Positions 41,317 to 50,690 of a stretch of DNA of 64,000 nt are shown piece by piece. Every line of letters begins with the position of its first letter. Position 1 is the first letter of the stretch. Origin of the DNA: Effrenium voratum (Eukaryota > Sar > Dinophyceae > Suessiales > Symbiodiniaceae); contig CAUJNA010003316.1 of assembly GCA_963377175.1 (NCBI GenBank), positions 598,501 to 662,500 of the forward strand, in the 5' to 3' direction. Under the pieces are notes generated by a model, which saw nothing but the letters and a program-made list of their open reading frames with translations, was not told the origin of the DNA and made no database searches. Both the position numbers and the translations under genes were made by a program.

Positions 41317-41699
41317 AGAGTTGTGTTAGAATTGAACCATTACACAATTTCAATGAAAGTGCGACATTCTTTCCAACCCTAAACAGTTGGTCGAGTTATA
41401 GAAATATCAATGTCCACCCAAAGGTCCACCTCTAGCAAAACGATGAAACAGCTCCCCAAAACACCTCTTTTTAAAACGAAGAAGGGGATCAGGATTGAAG
41501 CTAACACAAACACCATAGCAGTCAACCATCAACATCAAGAGTCCAATGTTTGAACCCCTGGATAAACCCCAGGACCTGGTCTCATAGTTATAGGTCAAAA
41601 TTAAAAGGGCGCTAAATATGGGTTAAAATTTGGCGGTCGGTGGAAAGCACTTGGCAAGCGAACCGGTTTGCCCTTTGACAGCGTTGACTGCCACGCAAG

Positions 41700-41870
41700 T
41701 GTGGCTCGATGGAGGCGGTTTGGCATCCGGTCAGGGAAAACTGGCCACTCAGTCATGTGTACATCATTAGCGCTAGCGGGGAACTGCGTTTGGCCTGGCA
41801 CATGGTGGGATTCGGCGTTTGGCAAATGTCTTCAAGGTTTTCGGCGTCAATCTGGGCTGTAAAACTGGGG
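41700..41870 (+). CDS. Possible exon
   Basis: MEAVWHPVRENWPLSHVYII then SASGELRLAWHMVGFGVWQM; protein-like, but it runs into a tandem repeat. Limits unknown. Confidence 0.36.
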
Positions 41871-41894
41871 TTCATACAGGAAACTGGCCACAAA

Positions 41895-42040
41895 TTGTGC
41901 CCGAAAACCCCTATGAACCCCAAACATCTGTGGCCGAAATCCCCTATGAACCCCAAAATCTGTGGCCGAAAACCCCTATGAACCTCAGCCTGGTGGTTAT
42001 CTGTGGCTTAAAACCCTATAAACCCAGCTTGTGGTTTGAG
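41895..42040 (+). repeat. Tandem array, unit about 30-36 bp, about 4 copies
   Basis: CCCTATGAACCCCAAA followed by TCTGTGGCCGAAA, repeated with decreasing similarity. Confidence 0.85.
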
Positions 42041-42066
42041 GACCGCGCGCCCCTTCAAAAGTTACT

Positions 42067-42240
42067 GTGACTTCGCCATTTTTGCAACATCTGAAGGTGC
42101 CCGTTCTGACTGGAAGCAAGCTCCAGCGATTGATTATCAATCCCAGCGGGCAGAACCACCGGGGGCGATCCGCATTGCAGGAATTGAACCTTGAGGGGGA
42201 CTCTTGCGATGACAAATGGGAGCTTCGGAATCAATCAAAT
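42067..42240 (+). CDS. Possible exon
   Basis: HLKVPVLTGSKLQRLIINPS, GQNHRGRSALQELNLEGDSC, DDKWELRN in one frame. A neighbouring frame (SDWKQAPAIDYQSQRAEPPG) is also good, so the phase is unresolved. Confidence 0.38.
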
Positions 42241-42837
42241 CATGTATTTCTTTGTATTTTCAGGGGTCCTTACAAAATGGCCTTTGGAGACAGAAATCAG
42301 CGAAATCAAAGGTAAGCCTCAACCAGGCCTTAATTAAGGCCTTGGTAACGATGAACATTCCTGGGTTTTACCCAGGGGTTCAAACATAGTCCTTTTGACA
42401 ACAGCGCTCCCCCACAGCTTCACCCCAACCGCAAGGTTGGGCTGGGGCCCAAAAACAAAAGAGCTCAGCGTGGATGCGTTCAGTATTTTCAAGCCTCAAC
42501 TTTTGGTTCTTGTTTTTTGTTGTTGTTGCACATCGAGCTCATGGTGTTTAGCTAAGCTTCCACTGCACGAGCCACGGTTTTTTCTTCCGCGGAAAATTCG
42601 GGGGGCTGTGAGGAGATCCGCTCCTCCATCCCCGCCCTGGAGGCTGGAAGGATGGTTCTTGTGGCGGTTGTTGGGGGTAGTTTTGGGGTGGGTTTAGGGT
42701 GAGGTGGGTTGAAGGTGGGTGTAGGGTTTGTTTAGCGTGGGCTTGAGGTAGTTTTGGGGTGGGTTTTGGGCAGGTGTAAGGTGGGTCGGGGCAGGTGTAG
42801 GGTCGGTGGTTTTGTGTTGAGGGTATAGGGGAGGTTT

Positions 42838-43000
42838 AAGGGTGCTTGCTTGCTGACTTGCTTCTTTGGTTGGCTGGCTGGCTTGCTTGCTTGCTGGATT
42901 GCTTGTTGCTGGCTGGCGTGCTGGCTTGCTTGCTGGCTGGTTGGCTGGCTGGCATGCTGGCTTGTTTGCTTGATTGTTTGTTTGTTTGTTTGTTGCTTGA
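42838..43000. repeat. (GCTTGCTG)n / (GCTGGCTG)n / (TTTG)n array
   Basis: Mixed tetranucleotide-based repeats grading into TTTG repeats. Confidence 0.9.
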
Positions 43001-43348
43001 ATTGTTTTGTCCCAGGGGAGGTGTCAACATCAGAAGCAAACAGGACAACCGCCCGATGTTAGGTGATTCCGCTGCTGTTGATGGTAGAAATAGAATGCAC
43101 ATATGTAAATCCTCGGTTTGTGGTTGAGCTTCAGCCCTCAGAGACATCCCTTGACCTTGTGCAGGTTTAGGACCATAGGTCCAATTGGCCACCAGGCAAA
43201 ACAAATGCTGTGAGCCTCCGTATTCATCAATGGCAGTTGTGAAATCAGGGTGGGTCAAAATTTAACCACCAGGATATGGACCACAGGTTTTGGTCAATGT
43301 TGGCACTTACCAGGGCAAGCCATTTTGGGGTTGCCCTATTGTTGACAG

Positions 43349-43428
43349 CCAAATGGCCATGGGTCAAAATCCAAATCGTCACCTACCAACCAAAATGGGA
43401 TCCCATTGGTTTTGACCCACGGCCAAAT
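43349..43428. mobile_element. MITE-like element C, short copy 2
   Basis: CCAAATGGCCATGGGTCAAA and TTTTGACCCACGGCCAAAT ends; the centre is 30-40 bp shorter than in copy 1. Confidence 0.8.
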
Positions 43429-44779
43429 CAGGGTGGGTCTTTTGTCCCGGCTTTGGGGGCACGTTTGTCATACCTCCAGAAGGAAGCCTCGGCTTATCGG
43501 AAAACCCCCGATCAGGAGGTCTGATTTCACGTGCCAAATCGGGCGTGTGCCTTCGCTCCACCTGACAGAGTCGCTTGCCAATTGGGGATCCCTTCGTTGC
43601 TTGGGCCGTTTCGGGATTTGTTTCCTCAAACAACAGCAACACCTAAAACACTTCCATGTTTCAAAAAATAAACATCCTGCAGCTTCATTTGAGCAAAAAA
43701 AAGTGCGCACAACGGAACAGTGCGCGTTTCAATCAAAAAACGCGCAAAGTTCCAAGAACTGCGCGAGGCGTTTTTGGCTGGTTTGAAAAAGGTGCGGGGT
43801 GTGTATAGCCTGGACATGAACCTGTCAAGCTGTTCAAAAACAACTATAGGCAAGGATACATGCGCCTAATCGGCCAGAACTTAGATGATCCAAAGAACCA
43901 GAGTGCATTTTGGCTATTTACCAACGGAGCGGTTGTCGGGAATAGCCTTCAACATTGCCAAGCCAGCTTGACAGTCAAGTGAAACAAGTTTCAACTCCTT
44001 GGAATTGCAAGAAATTCGAACGGCTCTTGCAAGTGGCGCAGCTTCAAGCGACGACCACATGTGGCTCAAAACCGATCTGTTGGTTGGCAATTCGGGCGCT
44101 TTAGACATCTGCTGCCTAATTAAAAGGTCAAAAAACGCACGCATACATGCGCACACTTTTCGAATTTGCGCGCAATTGCGGATATTTGCGCGATAGTACC
44201 GGATTTTTGCGCGCAAATTGCGGGCTGGCAAGGCGCCGAAAATCGACTAATTTCACCTATCAGCGACTTGTCTCAACAAAAATGTGGCGCAAGCACAGTT
44301 CTGGAGCAAACAGCGGATCCGTGCAAACCCAGGCAATACTTGCGGGCTGGGAGCTCTTGACGGAGCCAAGCGGGTTGCTAAATCAATGGCCTCAAAGTGT
44401 CAAGTGCAAGTGATATATAGTTGGTACTTGTGCCGGGTGTGCCACAAATTTCCTGCCTAAAACAGGCTTGGGTGGAGACAAAGAAGAGCTAGATATGTTG
44501 TAAACATCAAGGACTTCAACAAACAGCTGCGCCGGCACGGGCACGAGCAGCGCGGTATCGGTTATTTACACAAGCAGTGCCGAATTTGGCTACCAGAGGA
44601 GTTTCATCCGAAAAGTGCGCAAATCTCTCAAAAGTGCGCAAATTCCAAAAAAGCGCGCAAAAGCACCACAAAACGCGCAAACAAGCATTTGAGCAGAAAA
44701 AAAGTGCGCAAACGAAGATTCAGGATCAAGAAAACCAAAAACGAGCCTTTAAACAACCCCCATGTTTTCTCTTACCTAC

Positions 44780-44894
44780 CCGCCCCGGCTTTTCCCGTGG
44801 GATCCATCGTCCAAGCACTCCGTGCGAAAAAAGGCGGCCAAGAAGGCGGCGGAGGAGGCCCTGGCGGAGGCCAAGGCGAAGTTCGAAGAGGCAC
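44780..44894 (+). CDS. Candidate exon, Ala/Glu/Lys coiled coil
   Basis: HSVRKKAAKKAAEEALAEAK then AKFEEARE-type sequence to GGCAC/GTGAGG (strong donor). Third positions almost all G or C. The upstream limit is uncertain (frame open to FPWDPSSK). A long single helix or coiled coil is predicted. Confidence 0.52.
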
Positions 44895-45002
44895 GTGAGG
44901 GGAGTAGCGTGCATGGACAGAATGCTCCACTTTGAAGCCATGGTTGGAGAATCGAATCATTGAACTATCGTTGGTACTGTGCAGTTGAATTCCATATTGT
45001 AT

Positions 45003-45118
45003 ATACTGTGGATAGTTGCGAAATCACGTTCGCAGAAACGAAATGACTCACACCATGGTTCAAGCCATTGTTCCCATGGTTGAAACCAAGTTGTTCCTTG
45101 GTATTTGGATGGACCAAA
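45003..45118. mobile_element. MITE-like element A, copy 7 (empty site for element C)
   Basis: TACTGTGGATAGTTGCGAAATC start; carries CGCAGAAACGAAATGACTCA then CCATGGTTGAAACCAAGTTG without interruption, the uninterrupted form of the site that holds element C at 45360. Confidence 0.8.
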
Positions 45119-45229
45119 TCTAGGTCCCCCAGTAGTGCCCTTGCTCACCCCTTTTTTGGTTGGGAGGGTTCCCCTACCAAAAATCGGGTATCCTGATTCT
45201 ACCCTCTCTACTGGCTGGAGGACCCAGGA
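45119..45229. mobile_element. MITE-like element B, copy 4
   Basis: CTAGGTCCCCCAGTAGTGCC to CTCTACTGGCTGGAGGACCC; inserted at the broken right end of element A copy 7. Confidence 0.75.
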
Positions 45230-45317
45230 ATCCTCCACTTTGAGGCCCGAATGAAGCAATACTGTGGATGGTGGCGAATACTACATACCAACTCTATATC
45301 CAGTTTGAAGCCCATAC

Positions 45318-45640
45318 TACATACTGTGGACGGTTGCGAAAATCCCGTTCGCAGAAACGAAATGACGTGGTTCAAAACCGTTATGGTACCATTTTGGGAT
45401 AGGTGCACCACCCATTTTAGTCCATTTTAGTGTGGATTGGGATGGTCACGGGGGGTACGGGGCTTTGACCCCTGGCCAAATGACACCGTGGTTGAGGCCA
45501 TTAGTTCCCATGGTTGAAACCAAGTTGTTCGTTGGTATTTGCGTGGGGAATCGAATCATGCCGTGGGTTTCTCCAGTTGGTTCTGGACAGAGTCCTCCAG
45601 TTGAAGCGCGAAGAAAACAATACTGTGGATGGTGGTGGCG
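45318..45640. mobile_element. MITE-like element A, copy 8, split by element C
   Basis: TACTGTGGACGGTTGCGAAA...CGCAGAAACGAAATGAC, then element C, then AAATGACACCGTGGTTGAGG...CAAGTTGTTCGTTGGTATTT. Further A ends lie at 45624 and 45675. Confidence 0.8.
45360..45484. mobile_element. MITE-like element C, copy 3, nested in element A
   Basis: GTGGTTCAAAACCG...core ATAGGTGCACCACCCATTTTAG...TTTGACCCCTGGCC, flanked on both sides by AAATGAC. Confidence 0.85.
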
Positions 45641-45699
45641 AAGACTACATACTGCCAGGCGAATAGTACAACCTAACTCTATATCCAGTTTGAACCCCA

Positions 45700-45932
45700 T
45701 GCTACATACTGTGGATAGATTTTTAAATTCCATTACGCACCACGAAATGAAACCATGGGAAGCAAAGTTGTTCGTTGGTATTTACGTTGGGGAAACAAAT
45801 CATTCCATGGGCTTCGCAGGTGGTGCAGGATTAGCCCTGGAGATCCGGTGCCCCCCACAAATGCCAAACACTGGTTTCAGTCCCATAGTTTCTCAGGTGG
45901 TGCGAAATGGATTTCGCAACCATCCACAGTAT
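45700..45932. mobile_element. MITE-like element A, copy 9
   Basis: TACTGTGGATAG...GTTCGTTGGTATTTACGTTG...GGTGGTGCGAAATGGATTTC and CAACCATCCACAGTAT. About 50 foreign bases interrupt it near 45830-45885. Confidence 0.8.
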
Positions 45933-46009
45933 GAACCACTGGCCACAAAAGAAACAACAAAACTTGGGGAGGGCACCAACTATCTATTCTATACGCTCAT
46001 GAAATGAAT

Positions 46010-46730
46010 AAACAACCTGTTTTTCCACGTCAAAACACGCGTTTTTCCACATACAAAATTCTGTTTTTCCACGTCAAAACACGTGTTTTTCCACATGCAA
46101 AATGCTGTTTTTCCACGTCAAAACACGCGTTTTTCCACACACAACATGCTGTTTTTCCACGTCAAAAACACGCCTTTTTCCACATACAAAATGCTGTTTT
46201 TCCACGTCAAAACACGCGTTTTTCCACACACAACACGCTGTTTTTCCACGTCAAAAACACGCGTTTTTCCACACACAACATGCTGTTTTTCCACGTCAAA
46301 AACACGCCTTTTTCCACACACAACACGCTGTTTTTCCACGTCAAAAACACGCGTTTTTCCACACACAACATGCTGTTTTTCCACGTCAAAAACACGCCTT
46401 TTTCCACACACAACACGCTGTTTTTCCACGTCAAAAACACGCGTTTTTCCACACACAACATGCTGTTTTTCCACGTCAAAAACACGCCTTTTTCCACACA
46501 CAACACGCTGTTTTTCCACGTCAAAAACACGCGTTTTTCCACACACAACATGCTGTTTTTCCACGTCAAAAACACGCCTTTTTCCACATACAAAATGCTG
46601 TTTTTCCACGTCAAAAACACGCGTTTTTCCACATACACAAAAGGCTGTTTGTCCACGTCAAAACACGCGTGCTTTCCACATAAAAAATGCTGCTTTTGCA
46701 CGCCGAAACATGTGTTTTTCCCACATGTAA
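46010..46730 (+). repeat. 45-bp tandem array with 90-bp higher-order unit
   Basis: Units CTGTTTTTCCACGTCAAAAA and CACGCGTTTTTCCACACACAACATG alternate with a variant having CGCC for CGCG and AACACG for AACATG, giving a regular 90-bp dimer over about 46210-46600. Edge units are 44 bp. Because 45 is divisible by 3, all three + frames and two - frames are open for 160-240 codons. Confidence 0.95.
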
Positions 46731-47210
46731 AGTAGTTAACTTTAGTCAACTGAGCTATACTTCTAGGGCCATGATTCCGAGATTCCCCATTCTCGTCACC
46801 CATCGCGCCGTTAGAAACCACCCATCGTCCCATGGTTCCGGCCCATTTTTGGAAGCTACTTGAAGAACCATTTTTGATGTTCTAGAAAATAGCCAGGTTC
46901 TTTACGTGAAAATTTGTTTTTTGGAAAGCGTTTGTGCAACTGTACGACTGTACGGGTTTTGTGTGGGATTTTTACGGGATTTGTATAGTCTTTGCATGGG
47001 TGGTCAAAAGGACAACCAGGCTTTCTGTTGGAAAACCGGGTTCGCATTTCTCGGTTTGCAACAGGCTCGAAACCAGGTTGTTCGTTTGCGCAGTTTTTTT
47101 AAAGTTTCTTGGAGTAGTAGAGGGTAGAATATCAACTGCTTTTCCCTCCCTGTCGTTCGGCCTTCATCCGGGAGATTGACGCGACGCAATATAACAACTG
47201 GCCAGCATAG

Positions 47211-47352
47211 GGCCTGGCAGCAAGTTTGTCCAGTTCGACGGCCGCATTCCGCACGGCGCGATGCCTTACAGTGGCGGGCCTCGGGTATCCCATTTGCTCT
47301 TCGCTCGCGGGAGCCTGGACCATAGCCCGGAGCCGATCAAGCTTGGGCTTCA
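47211..47352 (+). CDS. Exon: 2OG-Fe(II) oxygenase-like C-terminal segment
   Basis: After GCCAGCATAG: SKFVQFDGRIPHGAMPYSGG then PRVSHLLFARGSLDHSPEPI. The order FDG, PH, P(Y/F)xG, R, then a hydrophobic F strand matches the end of the double-stranded beta-helix of 2-oxoglutarate oxygenase-like proteins (second metal His and 2OG-binding Arg). It might instead be a related cupin-like fold. The HxD part is not visible upstream. Confidence 0.52.
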
Positions 47353-48540
47353 GAACCCAATTTTCCTCGCAGCCGAGTCATATATAGTGACATGTCACAT
47401 GTCCTTACTAACATTGAGCCTCATTAGTTTGGTCTTCCGGGCTCATCCGAGGTTGTTGATGCCCTGACGCATGTGGGTTGGCAGTACTGGAAATTCGGTG
47501 ATTTCATTTTGAAACTCAAATCCGATGGACCATGCTAATAAGAGGACCCCCCACGATATATTGACATGTCACCATGGTCAAAAAGGGAGCCACCCCCCGT
47601 TAGTCCGGAGAAGGATTGTAGGACCTAGTGACCCAGCACTCAGTGCCTGCGATCACGCAAGCTCCCCCCAACCAACATCTAAGATGTTGTTTGTTTTTGA
47701 CAGGTAACCTTAAGGAAACAAAACACAATATCTGGGGCCCTTTAAGAACGACAGACTCATTCCAACTACAGGTTTACTGCAATGAGGGCCCCTTAGTTAT
47801 AACTTGGTTACAAATAGGGGCAAGTTCGGTTACAACATGGGCAAGCATGAGTAATAAGTAGGGTTAAATCGTGTTAACTTGTGTTATACTTATAAACTGC
47901 TTATAAGCTAGTTGTGCGAGAAATGGAAGAAAGCAACGACTTATTACTTCGTATGGAGAAAAAAGTTGGTTGGAACTTACAGAACTTCTGAAAATGGTAT
48001 GAAATTTAAGTCTTTTTTGAGTGTAGAGTGACGGGTGGTATGTATTGGATCCTTTTGTTTCTTTGGGCCGTCATCTGAGCTAAAGAAGGGAAGCAGCTCA
48101 CGCAAGCTTGATTTTGGCATGGAGACTGTGCGGCAGCCGAGGCGAATTGCTTTATTTTTATGTGCGAGCTTGAATATAGCCATACAGCCATTGCGAACGC
48201 AACGTGGAAAATAATCACGCATATTTTCTTGCAATCGCTTGAAAGTTTTTGGCTGCAGCAGCTCATGCACATTCATTTAGTTTTGAGTATATCGAATTGG
48301 TCTATGTATGGGTCCGCAGCATTGGCGGTTTCTTTGCACAGTTTCAGTAGACGGGCTATCGCATTAATCATGTGTGGACGTTTTTGACGTTATAGGCGTT
48401 CTTTAGTATAGGGCGCGGGCTACAGAGGCGGTGGTTTGCTGGGCAAGGCGGTCTCAGGCTATTGTTCTGTGCGGTGGTCTGCCAGGTTCGACTGGCTGCG
48501 TGGCTTGGTCGTCCAATGAGGGGTCAGTTGACGTGGGAAC
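47353..48540. other. Non-coding stretch
   Basis: No repeats of note. AT-richer from 47850 to 48400 with only weak open frames. Confidence 0.4.
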
Positions 48541-48544
48541 TGCG

Positions 48545-48790
48545 GTGCGGGGCTGCTTTTCTCTGGGAAGCAGACGCGCGTGTCTGTGGAAGCAGACGCG
48601 TGTGTGTCTGGAGGCAGACGCGCGTGTGTCTGACGCGCGTGCGCCTGGACGCAGACGCGCGTGTGTCTGAACGAAGCCTCGTGTGTGTCTGTTTGTGTCT
48701 GTTTGTGTCTCGGTGTCAGTGTGTCTGTCTGTCGGTCCACCTGTCTGCGTGTCCGTCGGTCGGTCGGTCGGTCGGCCGGCCGGCCGGTCG

Positions 48791-48823
<33 letters not shown>

Positions 48824-48890
48824 CGTGTCCCTCGGTCTGTCTGTTAGGCTGTCTGTGTGTCTGTGCGTCGGTCGGTTTGTGCTGCAAGCT
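48545..48890. repeat. Compound array: AGACGCGCGTGTGTCTG units, then GTCTGTCGGTCGG microsatellite
   Basis: About six 20-25 bp units containing GCAGACGCGCGTG are followed by GTCT, GTCG and CCGG tetranucleotide runs. Confidence 0.93.
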
Positions 48891-49161
48891 CTGCGAAGAA
48901 GAATCTGCCTTGGTCCAGTACTTCCTGCAAGATGAAGCCCGCACGTTGGTCCCACTTGCAAGACATTTTCAGCCCTCAAACAAGCAGAGAGCAGATTTGG
49001 CAACTTGGTGGCAAAAAGATGAAGAAGGCATCATCTTGGCCCTGCTGCAATCACATAAGGAAGCACGCTGGAAAAAAGTGATACTACGTGTTTCTGCTTC
49101 AAACGAAGATACTCGGCGGCGTTTGTGCCAACACTGCGGTGGCCCGCTGCAATGCAATTAG
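48889..49161 (+). CDS. Candidate terminal exon, Cys-containing, unknown protein
   Basis: After TGCTGCAAG a 90-codon frame ends in TAG: EEESALVQYFLQDEARTLVP, SNKQRADLATWWQKDEEGII, LALLQSHKEARWKKVILRVS, then RRRLCQHCGGPLQCN. Coding-like, no repeats. The final CxxC...C could bind zinc. Family not recognised. Confidence 0.5.
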   Translation, partial: LCEEESALVQYFLQDEARTLVPLARHFQPSNKQRADLATWWQKDEEGIILALLQSHKEARWKKVILRVSASNEDTRRRLCQHCGGPLQCN

Positions 49162-49654
49162 GCGGTAAACCACTACATTTGCGCGATGAAGCCACTCTTT
49201 CTTGCTTGCCGGGCCTCTGGCGCAATTTCGAGCTTTCCATCATTTTCGGGAAGCTGGGCATGCCAAAATACGCCGAAAACAAGCTACGGAAGATATAACT
49301 TGCGCAACTTAGTTATAACTCTCCATTCTCTATCTTCCATAACTAAGTTATTGAGTTACAACTGGCTTAACATGCGTAACTGCAGATACAAGTAAGCTAA
49401 CTGCAGGGGCCCTCAGTGTGTATACTGAGGCTTCTGCTTGGAGGTTTCTAAGAGGGCGTCAGTGGCATCAGCCAACATGAATCTGGCGCGGTCAGTTTCA
49501 GGGGTTGGGGGCGGGGGAGCTGACCCAGGGTTTGTCTGGCACGGCTGCAAGAATCATGTTGAGGGGGCACGACGCAAAGGGCCCGAAAACTGTTACTGTT
49601 TAATTGTTCTGTTTAATCAGTTTAATCATTTAATAATTCAACTAGTTTAAATGA

Positions 49655-49843
49655 CATCCTTTCCCAAGTTTCAAACGGGACGCGTCCCATTTGAGCCTTC
49701 CATCCTTTCCCAAGTTTCACACGGGACGCGTACCATTTGAGCTTTCCATCCTTTCCCAATTTTCAAACGGGACGCGTCTTTTGAGCTTTCCATCCTTTCC
49801 CAAGCTTCAAACGGGACGCGTCCCATTTGAGCTTTCCATCCAG
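49655..49843 (+). repeat. Tandem array, unit about 45-49 bp, 4 copies
   Basis: CTTTCCCAAGTTTCAAACGG then GACGCGTCCCATTTGAGCTTTCCATC, repeated. The last unit supplies the pyrimidine-AG before the next exon. Confidence 0.93.
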
Positions 49844-50047
49844 TGGGCCAAGCAAGCCCTGCCTGTGGCGCGTCGTGCATTGAAGCGTGCAGGTTTCATG
49901 TGGGACGTGCCCAACGGGCCCAACGGGGAACCGACAACGACAAGGGTGCTACTGAACAGGAATCCTCTTTTGGCTGGCCCGAAAAGAATCCAGAAGAAAA
50001 CCAAGCGCCTGGAGTTCCCAATTCTGGCCCATGAGCTATGGTCCTAA
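49844..50047 (+). CDS. Candidate terminal exon, basic protein
   Basis: After TTTCCATCCAG, 67 codons to TAA: WAKQALPVARRALKRAGFMW, DVPNGPNGEPTTTRVLLNRN, GPKRIQKKTKRLEFPILAHE, LWS. No repeats in the coding part and good codon bias. Basic, possibly RNA- or DNA-binding. Family not recognised. Confidence 0.6.
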   Translation, partial: WAKQALPVARRALKRAGFMWDVPNGPNGEPTTTRVLLNRNPLLAGPKRIQKKTKRLEFPILAHELWS

Positions 50048-50690
50048 CATGGTGGGGAGGCACATCTCCATGGCCAATGTGGGGCATACTGACATGTCAC
50101 ATGCTGACATGTGACATGTGACATGATTGAGGCTTGAGTGGGCTAGCAGCATGCGCCTGCAGCATGCAGCATGCATGCAGTTTGAAAGCCGCAGGAACAC
50201 ATGGGCCAAAGAAGTGTTACTTACGACTTACAGTATAATATGACTGGCCCCACGCATTGTGATTGTGGGCCTTCGAATTGTCGCAGTGCAGAGGGGGAAG
50301 TCATATTTTGTCTGTCTTCTTCTTATGCGAGGAAAAGATGCTTCGAACTATGTCCGAAGGGGTGAAATCAGTCTAAAAGGGATCTTCCTTTGCCACCTGT
50401 TCCACGTCAAAACGGGTGTTGTCAAAGCTCGGCAATTTAAAGCAGGCGGACAACTGCAACAAGGGAAACCTTGTAAGCCACCAACAAGAGGCGAGCGGGG
50501 TATCTCGAATTCGATGTTGTCTAAAGCAAAAATAATCAAAGCCACTTCCACAATTGCAGCCTTTCTTTCACGGACTGACGCTTTCGAGCCGGGCTTCGGA
50601 ATGTCAGCAACAAATTCCATTACGTTGATGGGTTGAAGCGACAGTGGTTGATTTTTTTCGCCGCCCTTGACTTTCGGCTTCACGTTTCAA
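50048..50690. other. Non-coding or weakly coding stretch
   Basis: Open frames on both strands at 50259-50683 are ambiguous. Short ACATGTGACATG palindromic repeats lie near 50088-50125. Confidence 0.4.

Larger units (their letters stand above)
38160..41400 (-). mobile_element. Decayed Polinton / polinton-like-virus remnant
   Basis: An island of clearly lower GC than its surroundings with gene fragments in one orientation: a small zinc-finger protein, a genome-packaging ATPase of the A32/FtsK-HerA type and a retroviral-type integrase. This trio is typical of Polinton/Maverick elements and polinton-like viruses, which infect or integrate into protists. All three are broken by stops or frameshifts, so the element is fossil. 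I found no terminal inverted repeats, protein-primed polymerase or certain capsid gene. The limits are set by base composition. Confidence 0.75.
42320..44779. other. Mostly non-coding stretch
   Basis: Contains GGGTTTAGGGTG-type degenerate repeats (42680-42835), a GCTTGCTGGCTG array, one element C copy and A-rich GTGCGCAAA-type repeats (43705-43790, 44610-44715). A weak exon GARLSYLQKEASAYRKTPDQ lies at 43457-43517. Confidence 0.4.

Noticed and set aside
46004..46735. 243-codon + strand frame and overlapping 160-215 codon frames on both strands
   Set aside because: Created by a 45-bp tandem array; several frames are equally open.
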